Source: Aurantibacter_A sp965215845
Lineage (GTDB): Bacteria; Bacteroidota; Bacteroidia; Flavobacteriales; Flavobacteriaceae
Reading direction: 5' to 3'
Length of the DNA: 64,000 nucleotides
NCBI GenBank assembly: GCA_965215845.1
Contig: CBDCEL010000003.1
Coordinates: 806,001 to 870,000 of the forward strand
The notes beneath the pieces are model-generated. The model was given only the letters and a program-made list of their open reading frames with translations. It had not been told where the DNA came from and did no database searches. Both the position numbers and the translations under genes were made by a program. Positions 7,816 to 17,790 of the stretch are shown piece by piece (position 1 is the first letter of the stretch; each line of letters begins with the position of its first letter).

Positions 7816-9336
7816 TTGGCATTAAAAAAAGCATCCTCTCTATTAGCCGCAATGTTAGCTGTTTCATGTAGCGTTTTCAAACCTATCCCCCAACCCGAGC
7901 GCGAATTTCGTGGTTTTTGGGTAGCCACGGTCGTCAATATCGACTGGCCTAAAAATGGAAACGATGCCGTTGACAAACAGAAAAGTGATTATCTAAAAAT
8001 CCTCGATTTTTACCAAGACCTCAACTTCAACGCGGCCATCGTGCAGCTTCGTACCGCAGGAGACGCATTTTATGATTCTGAATTTGCACCATGGTCCCGA
8101 TTTTTGAGCGGAGTGGAGGGAAAAGCTCCCGAAACAGGTGAATCCCTTTTAAAATGGATGATCGACGAGACGCACCAGCGCGGAATGGAGTTCCATGCTT
8201 GGCTCAACCCTTATCGGGCGACTTTCGACTTAAAAACGGAAATTCTGAGCCCCACACACGATTATTTCCTGCACCCGGAATGGATGCTGAAATACGGCAA
8301 GAAATACTATTACAATCCCGGACTGCCCCAAGTTCGAAAACGAATGGTTTCCGTAATCGATGAAATCGTGACCAACTATGAGGTTGATGCGATTCATTTT
8401 GATGACTATTTCTACCCGTATACCATTAAGGGCGAGGTTTTTAAGGATTCATTGACCTATGCCAACCATCGTTTGCCCAATCAATCTCTTGACGATTGGC
8501 GTCGTAGCAATATGGATTCCCTTATTAAAAACAGCTTTGAGACCATAAAAAAAAGAAAATCTTGGGTCCAATTTGGGGTTAGTCCCTTCGGTGTATGGAA
8601 GAACAAATCGACCGATCCAAAAGGCTCTGACACCCAGGCGGGACAGACGACCTATGAAAATCTCTATGCCGACCCCATACTTTGGATGGAACAGGGTTGG
8701 TTGGATTATCTAGTTCCTCAAGTGTATTGGAGCATGGACCTACCTGTTGCCTCACACCGGAAAATCGTCGACTGGTGGGCCAACAATACGACAAATACAA
8801 ATCTGTATATTGGGAATGGCACCTACAAAATCCGCAATAACAGTGACAAGGCCTGGGATCACAAAAAAGAACTTCCCAATCAATTATTGCTGGCCAGAAA
8901 GACAGAAGAGGTCGAAGGTAACGTTTTCTTCAGTGCCAAAAGCTTGATGAACAACAATGAAGATGTGGTCAAATTTCTCAAAAAAAAATATTACAAAACT
9001 CCTGCAATGCCCCCTGCCTTACCAGGGGTAAAAATCTCAATGCCAGAAAAACCTGTATTTAAATCTATAAATAACAAAGGTGATTTCATCAACTTGATTT
9101 TTAATGACTTGTCAAATTATAAATATGCCTATTTCTTTTCATCGGGAAGAAAAGCAAAAGACCATTATCCCTTTAAAAAGGTTTTGGGGGCGGCGACCCA
9201 GGTACATGGCAATTTGTTGAGGATCAAGCGGTCCATTCTAGGAAACAAAAAATATATCGCAGTCCGTTTTACCGATCGATACGGAAGGGAATCCGAACCG
9301 ATAGTCGTACATTTAAAACCAACCAACTTATTATGA
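7816..9336 (+). CDS. Family GHL10 glycoside hydrolase, lipoprotein (DigH-like)
   Basis: 506 residues with a TTG start that gives a clean lipoprotein signal (MALKKASSLLAAMLAVSC, Cys18). The barrel follows with GHL10 (PF02638-type) hallmarks: REFRGFWVATVVNIDWP near residue 31, NFNAAIVQLRTAGDAFY, HAWLNPYRA near 134, and VDAIHFDDYFYPY near 191, in which the paired Asp residues are in the active site. A fibronectin-like beta segment ends the protein. E. coli DigH (YngK) of this family cleaves denuded peptidoglycan glycan strands, so an outer-membrane-anchored enzyme feeding muropeptides to the permease encoded next is likely (inference from family and context). The stop overlaps the next start (ATGA). 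Confidence 0.87.
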   Translation: MALKKASSLLAAMLAVSCSVFKPIPQPEREFRGFWVATVVNIDWPKNGNDAVDKQKSDYLKILDFYQDLNFNAAIVQLRTAGDAFYDSEFAPWSRFLSGVEGKAPETGESLLKWMIDETHQRGMEFHAWLNPYRATFDLKTEILSPTHDYFLHPEWMLKYGKKYYYNPGLPQVRKRMVSVIDEIVTNYEVDAIHFDDYFYPYTIKGEVFKDSLTYANHRLPNQSLDDWRRSNMDSLIKNSFETIKKRKSWVQFGVSPFGVWKNKSTDPKGSDTQAGQTTYENLYADPILWMEQGWLDYLVPQVYWSMDLPVASHRKIVDWWANNTTNTNLYIGNGTYKIRNNSDKAWDHKKELPNQLLLARKTEEVEGNVFFSAKSLMNNNEDVVKFLKKKYYKTPAMPPALPGVKISMPEKPVFKSINNKGDFINLIFNDLSNYKYAYFFSSGRKAKDHYPFKKVLGAATQVHGNLLRIKRSILGNKKYIAVRFTDRYGRESEPIVVHLKPTNLL

Positions 9337-10614
9337 TCCAAAAAAACAAATGGGCCTGGATTTGGGTTCCCACCCTTTACTTTGCACAAGGCCTCCCTTA
9401 CGCCCTGGTCGTAACCGTCTCGGTTATCATGTACAAAAAACTGGGTATTAGCAATGCCGATATTGGCCTTTATACAAGTTGGTTGTACATACCATGGGTC
9501 ATCAAACCCTTATGGAGTCCGTTTGTAGACCTCAAAAGCACCAAGCGCAATTGGTTTTTATGGATGCAATTGCTCGCTTCAGTGGCACTTTTAGCCATTG
9601 GTTTCACCCTGCCAACGAATATTTTCTTCGTAACCACTTTGGCCTGTTTCTGGATGGTCGCCTTTGCCTCTGCAACCAATGACATTGCGATTGATGGTTA
9701 TTATATGATCGGCCTGACAGAAGATAGGCAATCGTTTTTCGTAGGTTTAAGAAGCGTTTTTTACAAACTGGCCAATGTTACCGGGCAAGGCTTGCTTGTT
9801 GTACTTGCAGGATTTTTGGAGAACCACTTCGGTGACAATACAAAAGCATGGTCGTATACAATGATCTGTGCAGGTGCCCTCATGCTTCTATTTACGATCA
9901 CCAATTTTTTTGCGGCCCCAAAGTTTGAGGGTTCTACCGCCATAAAGCTTGATAAGCCGAAAGGATTTGTGGAGGTGTTCACATCGTTCTTTTATGAAAC
10001 CCGGAATGGGAATTGCCCTTGCATTTGTCCTATTTTTTAGGCTTGGTGAGTCGCAACTGGTAAAAATGGCCTCTCCCTTTCTATTGGACCCGACCTCTGT
10101 CGGTGGGCTGGGCTACACAACCTCGGAAGTCGGTACGATTTATGGTACCATCGGGGTGATCTTTTTGACCATTGGCGGCATTTTAGGCGGAATCTTGATT
10201 TCCCGCGATGGGTTAAAAAGATGGATGCTGCCCATGCTTATCGCCTTGAACGCGCCGAATGCCTTATATGCCTTATTGGCCATAACGGAGACCACGGCCG
10301 CCTGGGCGGTCACGGGCACCGTTATCGTCGAACAGTTCGGCTATGGCTTTGGCATTGCAGGTTTTATGGTGTACCTGATCTATTTGGCCGAAGGTAAATC
10401 AAAAACATCGCATTATGCCCTGGCCACCGGCTTTATGGCCTTGGGAATGATGTTGCCAGGATTGATCAGTGGTTTCATGCAAGAATGGCTGGGCTATGAC
10501 GGATTCTTTATTTGGGTGGTATTGGCCGCACTCCCGGCCTTTTTCCTGCTAAGGTATATCGATTATCCAGCCGATTTCGGAAAAGCTAAAAAGGAAGATC
10601 AACAGCATGCTTAA
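9333..10614 (+). pseudogene. AmpG-like muropeptide permease (MFS), single-base frameshift
   Basis: Two frames together encode one 12-helix MFS transporter of about 426 residues. The first frame (9333 to about 9990) covers helices 1-6, with YFAQGLPYALV and SATNDIAIDGYYM, as in AmpG-type permeases. It then runs into an early stop at 10040. The second frame takes over at KPGMGIALAFVLFFRLGESQ and continues to 10614. Removing one T from the TTTT run at 9990-9993 restores a continuous reading (SFFMKPGMG). Intact, it would import GlcNAc-anhydroMurNAc products. It lies in a tight series with GHL10 (4-nt overlap) and nagZ (8-nt overlap). Whether the shift is real or a sequencing error cannot be told here. 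Confidence 0.82.
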
Positions 10615-12219
10615 ATACAAAGAAGCCACCAAAAAATTGTCTTTGAAAGAGAAAGTCGGACAGTTCTTTATGCCGGCAGCCTTTATCAACGATACCGAAG
10701 AAGAGATTCAACAATTAGAGGATTTGATTCGTGAACAAAACGTGGGCGGGCTCTGTTTTTTCCACTCGCGTGCCAGTGCGGCGACGAATTACGAAGGCCG
10801 AAAGGAAATCATCTACAACAAAAATAGCTTCGAAACCTTAAAAAAATTGATCTGGCGCTATCAGTCAGTTGCCAAATATCCCTTGTTGATTGCCATTGAT
10901 GCCGAATGGGGTCTGGCGATGCGTATCGAAAATACGCCACAATATCCCTATGCAATTACGCTGGGGGCCGTACAAGGCAACAATGAATTGATTCTTGAGG
11001 TTGGTAGGAACATTGCCAAAGATTGCAAAGCGGCCGGTATACATTGGAATTTAACTCCTGTTGCCGATATCAATAATAATCCTGACAATCCTGTAATTGG
11101 GTATCGCTCATTTGGAGAAAATCGTGAATCGGTAACCGAGAAGGCCTTGGCCTTTGCAAAAGGTATGCAGAATGAGGGCATTTTGACCAGCGTAAAGCAC
11201 TTTCCGGGTCATGGTGATACGGCTACCGACTCTCACTTGGGGCTTCCGTTGATTGATAAATCGAAGCAAGAATTGTTGCATAATGAGCTTTATCCCTTTC
11301 AAAAGCTTATCGATGAAGGGATTGATTCGGTCATGGTGGGGCATCTGTCGGTGCCCGCCCTCGCAGATGGAAAAAAAACACCCTCGAGCATTTCAAAAGA
11401 AATCATCAAAGGGGTTCTCCGTAAGGAAATGGGGTTTAAAGGTGCCGTTGTTTCAGATGCGTTGAATATGCATGCGGTTTCCAAGAAATATCCAAAGAAG
11501 GGAGAATTGGAATGGCTTGCCTTCGATGCCGGGAACGATGTACTCTGCTTTGCGGAACATACCATTGAAGGAATTGAAACCATTCTCAAAAATGCAGCTG
11601 CAGAACAGATCGAGGAATGTTTTCAAAGGGTGTGGAAATTAAAGGTAAAGGCCATTTCAGACGACCCATCGGTTCGGGCCTCCCTCCATGGATCCCGATA
11701 CCAGTTACATCGAGAACTGCCCGAACTTTCAACCTTTCGCGATCAGGCGCTTTGAACACAAAAATTGCCAAAAAAAGCCTGACCTTGAGCAAAGGTTCCA
11801 AAAATGATATTCAAAATTTTTGTGCAAATGATTTTATTGGAATAGAAAATTCATATCAAATTGAAAATCATTTTTTTAAAGGAATTAAAAGGAATAAAAA
11901 CTTTAATTTATATGAGCTGGGGGACGATGATGCTTCGAAAGGAAAAAACATCCTTTTGGCACTCTTTCCCCCACAGGTAAAACCAACCAATGATTTTGGA
12001 TTTTCCATTGATGAAATTAAGGCCATAAACGACCTGATCGATTCAAAAAATGTAGTGCTTTATTTGTTCGGAAATCCCTATGTCTTGAATCATTTCAACA
12101 TAGAAAACGCAAGAGCGGTGGTAGTTGTCTATCAAAATTTTAAGGAATTTCAAGAGGTAGCGGCGAATCACTTTTTGGGTAAATTAGAGGCGAGAGGAAA
12201 ATTACCGGTAGCTATTTAA
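10607..12219 (+). pseudogene. nagZ: Beta-N-acetylglucosaminidase NagZ (GH3) with C-terminal domain, frameshifted
   Basis: The catalytic GH3 domain (residues 1-350) is intact. It has IDAEWGLAMR, the NagZ His/Asp dyad loop KHFPGHGDTATDSH near residues 199-212, and the nucleophile region VVSDALNM near 282. The frame ends at 11755, but coding continues in the -1 frame (LNTKIAKKSLTL onward) to 12219. That stretch gives the roughly 150-residue C-terminal domain usual in Bacteroidota NagZ. Adding one T to TTT at 11751-11753 would fuse the two into about 537 residues, although the shift could lie anywhere in about 11650-11755. NagZ splits GlcNAc from anhydroMurNAc in the cytosol. The catalytic half alone may still work (inference). 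Confidence 0.85.
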
Positions 12220-12262
12220 TAAAATTGTCAGGCGACCTGCTGTCAAGACCTGATCATCGATT

Positions 12263-13340
12263 ATGAAGAAATATAAGATTATAGGTTTAATGTCAGGCAC
12301 TTCTTTAGACGGGCTTGACATCGCCCATTGCCATATTTGGCAGGAAGAGACAGGTTGGAAGTTTGAAATCAAGGAAACAAAGAGCATTTCCTATTCCGTT
12401 GAAATGCAAGACAAATTGAAAAATTCGATTTTCTTGCCAGCTGATGAGCTTTTGATTTTTCATAATTCATATGGAACATGGTTGGGTGAACAGACAAGGT
12501 TATTCATCGACGAAAAGCAATCTTGAAGTGGACGCCATAGCATCTCATGGGCATACCAGCCATCACCAACCTGAAAACGGATTGACCTTTCAACTGGGAT
12601 CTGGGCAACATTTGGCCAATTCGAGCGGTCAAAAAGTGGTTTGTGACTTCCGCACGAACGATGTGGCCCTAGGCGGGCAAGGAGCACCCTTGGTTCCAAT
12701 CGGTGACAAATTGCTTTTCGGCAACTACGACTTTTGCCTTAACCTTGGTGGTATAAGTAATGTCTCCTTCCAAAAAGATGGGAAGCGTATCGCTTACGAT
12801 ATCGGTCTCGCAAACATGATCTTAAATCATATTACGAGAAAAAATGGCCTTGATTATGATAAAGGCGGACAATTGGCCAAAAGTGGACAAATAAATTCCG
12901 TTATGCTCGAGAAATTGAATGCATTGGAATATTATCGGCTTCCAATACCAAAATCCACCGGTTATGAATGGTTTATCGACCAAGTGGTTCCCATTGTTGA
13001 TGAAACCGATGATTCCATGGAAAACCTGTTGTGTACATCTGTGCACCATATTTGCGAACAAGTGGCCATTCAAATAAAATTACATTGCAATAGGCCCCAA
13101 AATACCTTATTTATATCCGGTGGGGGAGCCTTGAATGATTTTTTGGTTGCGACCCTGCGCGAGAAACTGGGTGCCAAAATCGAGGTGGTCACCACTGAAA
13201 GTAAATTGATAGAATTTAAGGAAGCTGCAGTGTTCGCTTTAATGGGTGTGCTTCGACTCGAGAACAAAATCAATGTGTTGGCCTCGGTTACGGGGGCTCG
13301 TTCAGACTCCTCGAGCGGGGTAATCTATTTACCAACTTAA
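12263..13340 (+). pseudogene. anmK: Anhydro-N-acetylmuramic acid kinase, single-base frameshift
   Basis: The first frame, 12263-12526, has the AnmK N-terminus GLMSGTSLDGLDIAHC with its ATP-loop signature. The second frame, from about 12515 to 13340, continues with DAIASHGHTSHHQP, LNLGGISN and FISGGGALND, all AnmK hallmarks. Removing one A from the AAAA run at 12513-12516 joins them (FIDESNLEVDAIASHG) into about 358 residues, the normal AnmK length. The enzyme opens the 1,6-anhydro ring of anhydroMurNAc and phosphorylates it to MurNAc-6-P, the MurQ substrate. It is the third consecutive frameshifted gene in this pathway. As written, the product would be truncated after 87 residues. Confidence 0.87.
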
Positions 13341-13393
13341 ATCTATTCCAAATCGCTATATTAGTTTCTTCAATAATCTAAATCCAACCTTGA

Positions 13394-13654
13394 ATGTCAG
13401 AACAACAAAAAAAAGCCAGCGCCTATTGGAAGGAAAACGTGCGCTATCTCTTTATTCTTCTTGCTATTTGGTTTGTGGTCTCGTACGGGGCCGGCATCTT
13501 ATTCAAGGACGCATTGAATGAAATTAAAATCGGTGGATTTGAGCTGGGATTCTGGTTTGCCCAGCAAGGTTCAATCTATATTTTCGTAATTCTCATTTTC
13601 GTATATGTGCGGTTGATGAACAAGTTGGATAGGAAATACGGATACAATGAATAG
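13394..13654 (+). CDS. DUF4212 small subunit of a sodium/solute symporter
   Basis: 86 residues with two predicted membrane helices (about 19-38 and 55-77), matching DUF4212 proteins, which occur directly before SSS-family acetate-type symporters. It includes AYWKENVRYLFILLAIWFVV and FWFAQQGSIYIFVILIFVY. It lies 63 nt upstream of the large symporter gene and probably forms a membrane complex with it (family knowledge). It follows anmK by 53 nt, so it may belong to the recycling transcript. Confidence 0.9.
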   Translation: MSEQQKKASAYWKENVRYLFILLAIWFVVSYGAGILFKDALNEIKIGGFELGFWFAQQGSIYIFVILIFVYVRLMNKLDRKYGYNE

Positions 13655-13717
13655 CACTTCAACTGAGCCGCAAACAGTTTCCAGTCTTCTGGTGAACACC
13701 GAAAAACCTTTACGCTG

Positions 13718-15430
13718 ATGGATGTACAGACTTGGACCTATATTCTAGTCGGGGTAACATTCACACTCTACATCGGCATCGCAATTTGGTCGCGCGCAGG
13801 CTCGACAAAGGAGTTTTACGTGGCTGGCGGAGGGGTTTCCCCCTTGGCCAATGGTATGGCCACCGCGGCTGACTGGATGTCAGCTGCCTCCTTCATTTCC
13901 ATGGCCGGACTCATTTCTTTTATGGGATATGATGGTTCGGTCTATCTCATGGGTTGGACAGGTGGTTATGTGCTCTTAGCATTACTTTTGGCTCCCTATC
14001 TGCGAAAATTCGGCAAATTCACGGTACCCGATTTTATTGGCGACCGTTATTATTCGGATACGGCCCGAATCGTTGCTGTAATCTGCGCCTTGATCGTTTC
14101 CTTCACCTATGTGGCAGGGCAGATGCGCGGTGTAGGCTTGGTATTCTCAAGGTTTTTGGAAGTTGAGATCAATACGGGCGTTATCATCGGAATGATCATC
14201 GTTCTATTTTATGCGGTTTTAGGAGGAATGAAGGGTATCACCTATACCCAGGTCGCGCAATACTGTGTATTGATTTTTGCCTTTATGGTGCCCGCAATCT
14301 TTATTTCCATTCAAATGACCGGCAACCCAATTCCACAATTGGGCATGGGTTCTCAGATGAATGACGGATCAGGGGTCTATTTGTTGGACAAGCTCAATGG
14401 GCTTTCGACCGAATTGGGATTCTCGAAATACACAGACGGCAAAAAGTCGATGACCGATGTTTTCATGATAACCTTGGCCCTAATGGTGGGCACGGCGGGA
14501 CTACCCCATGTCATTGTTCGTTTCTTTACCGTTAAACGCGTTCGAGATGCACGTAAATCTGCCGGTTGGGCCTTATTGCTGATTGCAATTCTATATACCA
14601 CCGCTCCCGCGGTAGCGGTTTTCGCCAGAACCAATATGATCAATACGGTCAGCAATGAAGAATATGCAAACATGCCCGAGTGGTTCAAAAAATGGGAAAC
14701 CACGAAATTGATCTCCTTCGACGACAAAAATGGAGACGGTAGAATAAAATATGTGGCGGACAAAGACAAAAATGAATTGACCGTCGATCGTGATATCATG
14801 GTTTTGGCAAATCCTGAAATCGCCAACTTACCGAATTGGGTGATAGCACTGGTGGCCGCTGGCGGTTTGGCAGCAGCTCTCTCTACGGCAGCAGGACTTT
14901 TATTGGTCATCTCATCTTCGGTTTCCCACGATTTGATCAAAAAAGTCTTTAACCCGAATATTTCAGATAAGGGTGAATTGTTCGCAGCCCGTATCTCGGC
15001 AGTCATTGCAGTAATGATCGCCGGGTACTTTGGCATCGAACCTCCCGACTTCGTTGCGGCGGTAGTGGCCTTGGCGTTTGGTTTGGCGGCAGCCTCATTT
15101 TTTCCGGCCATTGTGTTGGGTATATTTTACAAGCGCATGAACAAAGAAGGGGCAATTGCAGGTATGGTGGTCGGTATTTCGTTGATGATTTTCTACATGC
15201 TCAAATTCAAATTCGGCATATTCGATGGTGGAAAAGAAGCCGTTGCCGGTTTAGAGAAAGACTGGTGGTTCGGCATTTCCCCGGAAGGGTTCGGTAGCGT
15301 TGCTATGTTGGTCAACTTTGTCGTTTCTATTTTGATCATGCAGTTCACACCGGCTCCCCCAACAGACGTTCAAGAAATCGTAGAGGATATTCGCATTCCC
15401 AAAGGAGCTGGAGAAGCGTTAGAGCATTAG
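13718..15430 (+). CDS. Sodium:solute symporter, acetate/monocarboxylate type (SSS family)
   Basis: 570 residues with about 13 membrane helices. SSS landmarks include AGGGVSPLANGMATAADWMSA, GWTGGYVLLALLLAPYLRK and AALSTAAGLLLVISSSVSHD. The enlarged loop around residues 300-380 is typical of the DUF4212-linked (ActP-like) branch. It takes up acetate or a similar small carboxylate with Na+ across the inner membrane. Acs follows 168 nt downstream, which supports acetate as substrate. Together they could re-capture acetate released by deacetylation of GlcNAc derivatives; this link is inference. No gltS or lactate-specific features are evident. Confidence 0.87.
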   Translation: MDVQTWTYILVGVTFTLYIGIAIWSRAGSTKEFYVAGGGVSPLANGMATAADWMSAASFISMAGLISFMGYDGSVYLMGWTGGYVLLALLLAPYLRKFGKFTVPDFIGDRYYSDTARIVAVICALIVSFTYVAGQMRGVGLVFSRFLEVEINTGVIIGMIIVLFYAVLGGMKGITYTQVAQYCVLIFAFMVPAIFISIQMTGNPIPQLGMGSQMNDGSGVYLLDKLNGLSTELGFSKYTDGKKSMTDVFMITLALMVGTAGLPHVIVRFFTVKRVRDARKSAGWALLLIAILYTTAPAVAVFARTNMINTVSNEEYANMPEWFKKWETTKLISFDDKNGDGRIKYVADKDKNELTVDRDIMVLANPEIANLPNWVIALVAAGGLAAALSTAAGLLLVISSSVSHDLIKKVFNPNISDKGELFAARISAVIAVMIAGYFGIEPPDFVAAVVALAFGLAAASFFPAIVLGIFYKRMNKEGAIAGMVVGISLMIFYMLKFKFGIFDGGKEAVAGLEKDWWFGISPEGFGSVAMLVNFVVSILIMQFTPAPPTDVQEIVEDIRIPKGAGEALEH

Positions 15431-15451
15431 AATTTTTAATTATTTTTAGGT

Positions 15452-15575
15452 GTCTTGCCTGTCTTCGACAGAGGCAGACCGACATTCGAGCACAACATCA
15501 TTACAATAAGATAAATCAAATAACACCGTCACGCTGAACTCGCCTGTACCGAGTAAAGGTCGAAGTGTCAAAGCG
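15452..15575. repeat. Dispersed repeats between symporter and acs
   Basis: A hairpin TGCCTGTC-ttc-GACAGAGGCA lies at about 15455-15475. It is followed by the segment CGTCACGCTGAACTCG...GGTCGAAGTGTC (15527-15570), related in reverse to the GAGCGGAGTCGAAGG family. No open frame of note occurs here. The acs gene probably has its own promoter beyond this DNA. Confidence 0.45.
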
Positions 15576-15598
15576 TTTACGGGAAATAAATTCAATCA

Positions 15599-17506
15599 AT
15601 GAGCAATTACCACATCAAACACCTGGAAGAATATTACCAAGTATATCGGAAATCCGTTCGAAACCCTGAAGCTTTTTGGGAGGAAATCGCCGAGGAGCAT
15701 TTTGTTTGGCGAAAAAAATGGGACAATGTCTTGAGTTGGGATTTCTCAAAACCCGAAATCAAGTGGTTCGAAGGGGCAAGACTCAATATTACAGAAAACT
15801 GCCTCGATCGTCATATTCCGATCCGGGCCGATAAAACGGCCATACTTTTCGAACCCAATGACCCCAAGGAGGAGGCCGAACACATTACCTATCGTCAACT
15901 GCACCAACGCGTATGTCGTATGGCAAATGTCTTGAAGGAAAGTGGGGTGAACAAAGGCGACCGGGTTTGCATATATCTTCCCATGATCCCTGAACTGGCC
16001 GTGGCACTTTTGGCCTGCGCCCGTATCGGGGCGATACATTCCGTAGTGTTTGCAGGTTTTTCGGCGAACGCACTTGCGACCCGAATCAACGACTCCGATT
16101 GTAAGACCGTGATTACCTCCGACGGATCTTACCGAGGCTCGAAGACGATAGACTTAAAAGGCATCGTTGATAAGGCCCTGGATGATTGCCCTGGAGTAAA
16201 AAAAGTCTTTGTGGTAAAACGCATCGGAAGTGAAATTGAAATGAAAAAAGATAGGGATGAATGGCTACAGCCCTTAATGGACAATGCCTATGCAGATTGC
16301 AACGCAGAAATTATGGATGCCGAAGATCCCCTGTTCATTCTTTACACCTCCGGTTCGACAGGGAGACCAAAGGGAATGGTACACAGCATAGCCGGTTATA
16401 TGGTGTACACCGCATATACCTTTAAAAATGCATTTCAATATAGAGAGGAAGATGTGTATTGGTGTACAGCGGATATTGGCTGGATTACGGGGCACTCGTA
16501 CATTGTTTACGGACCATTGGCGAACGGGGCGACCACGGTCATGTTCGAAGGGGTTCCTTCCTATCCGGATTACGGACGTTTTTGGGAAGTAGTCGAGAAA
16601 CATAAAATAAACCAGTTTTACACCGCGCCCACAGCGATCCGAGCTCTTGCAAAGGAAAGTTTGGATTTTGTGGAAAAGCATGATCTGTCTAGCCTCAAAG
16701 TCTTGGGCTCGGTCGGGGAACCAATCAACGAAGAAGCCTGGCACTGGTACAACAATAATATCGGCCAAAAACAGAGTCCGATTATCGATACTTGGTGGCA
16801 GACCGAGACAGGTGGAATGATGATAACACCGATTCCCTACGTAACCCCTACCACACCCACCTATGCCACTTTACCATTTATCGGGGTACAACCGGCCTTA
16901 ATGGATGAGGAAGGAAACGAAATAAAAGGCAATCAGGTCTCGGGAAGGCTATGCATTAAATTCCCATGGCCTTCAATTGCGCGGACCATATGGGGCGACC
17001 ACGACCGCTATCGCGACACTTACTTTTCAGCGTATGAGAACATGTATTTCACAGGGGATGGTGCGATGCGAGATGCTGTTGGTTACTATCGCATCACCGG
17101 CCGGGTCGATGATGTGATTATCGTTTCCGGGCACAATCTGGGAACCGCACCCATTGAGGATTCAATCAATGAACATCCTGCCGTTGCAGAAAGTGCCATC
17201 GTAGGTTTTCCACATGATGTCAAAGGCAATGCTTTATATGGATACGTGATTCTGAAGGAAACCGGGGAAAGTAGGGATCGCGACAACCTTCGAAAGGAAA
17301 TCAACCAGCAGATCACCGAGCAAATCGGCCCAATTGCCAAATTGGACAAAATTCAGTTCGTACCTGGACTGCCCAAAACACGCAGTGGCAAGATTATGCG
17401 GCGTATCCTAAGAAAAATCGCTTCGAAAGATACTTCGAACCTAGGGGATACCAGTACCTTGCTGAATCCGGAGGTAGTCAAGGAAATTATGGATAATGCG
17501 CTTTAG
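15599..17506 (+). CDS. acs: Acetyl-CoA synthetase (AMP-forming)
   Basis: 635 residues, normal Acs length. Adenylation motifs: LYTSGSTGRPKGMVHS near 247-262, DTWWQTETGG near 396-405, YFTGDGA and GRVDDVIIVSGHNLGT. The C-terminal acetylatable Lys lies in KTRSGKIMRRILR near 599. FAGFSANALATRINDS (near 154) is the CoA-binding region. It activates acetate to acetyl-CoA in the cytosol. Placed after the DUF4212/SSS symporter, it completes an acetate uptake and activation module. The initial ATG follows A/T-rich DNA without a Shine-Dalgarno, as usual here. Confidence 0.96.
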   Translation: MSNYHIKHLEEYYQVYRKSVRNPEAFWEEIAEEHFVWRKKWDNVLSWDFSKPEIKWFEGARLNITENCLDRHIPIRADKTAILFEPNDPKEEAEHITYRQLHQRVCRMANVLKESGVNKGDRVCIYLPMIPELAVALLACARIGAIHSVVFAGFSANALATRINDSDCKTVITSDGSYRGSKTIDLKGIVDKALDDCPGVKKVFVVKRIGSEIEMKKDRDEWLQPLMDNAYADCNAEIMDAEDPLFILYTSGSTGRPKGMVHSIAGYMVYTAYTFKNAFQYREEDVYWCTADIGWITGHSYIVYGPLANGATTVMFEGVPSYPDYGRFWEVVEKHKINQFYTAPTAIRALAKESLDFVEKHDLSSLKVLGSVGEPINEEAWHWYNNNIGQKQSPIIDTWWQTETGGMMITPIPYVTPTTPTYATLPFIGVQPALMDEEGNEIKGNQVSGRLCIKFPWPSIARTIWGDHDRYRDTYFSAYENMYFTGDGAMRDAVGYYRITGRVDDVIIVSGHNLGTAPIEDSINEHPAVAESAIVGFPHDVKGNALYGYVILKETGESRDRDNLRKEINQQITEQIGPIAKLDKIQFVPGLPKTRSGKIMRRILRKIASKDTSNLGDTSTLLNPEVVKEIMDNAL

Positions 17507-17527
17507 TTGAAAAACTGCTCTTATTTG

Positions 17528-17587
17528 CTCCTTCCCTTTTCCAAGGGAAGGTGGCATCGAGCACATCGCAGATGACGGAAGGGATGG
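17528..17587 (+). repeat. Dispersed palindromic repeat unit after acs
   Basis: The hairpin CTTCCCTT-ttcc-AAGGGAAG (17531-17550) is followed by GTGGC, a variable middle (CATCGAGCACATCGCAGATG) and ACGGAAGGGATGG. It has the same layout as the units at 7689, 46006 and 46590. The remaining DNA up to 17790 holds no gene that can be supported. Confidence 0.6.
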
Positions 17588-17790
17588 AAAATCCGATATC
17601 TTTTTTATTGGTCGAACTTTTTGGTGCTTGTGAAAAACCTCTTCTGATTCCGCCCTATTGGTCGGAACCAACTTCCCCTTGTAGGGTAAGAAACCACAAA
17701 CAAGCGACCCCGAACAAAGCTTGAATTTTTGAAGACTTTTGCATTTCTTGGTGTTTTAACCGTGCCCAGCATAAAATGACGCCAACAATG

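Noticed and set aside
9990..12516. Programmed frameshifting or phase variation of the recycling genes
   Set aside because: Runs of 3-4 bases are too short for slippage switching and no slippery heptamer with downstream structure was recognised; mutation or sequencing error is simpler.
14377..15111. 244-codon open frame antisense to the symporter
   Set aside because: Low-complexity Ala/Lys/Ser translation mirroring membrane helices on the other strand.
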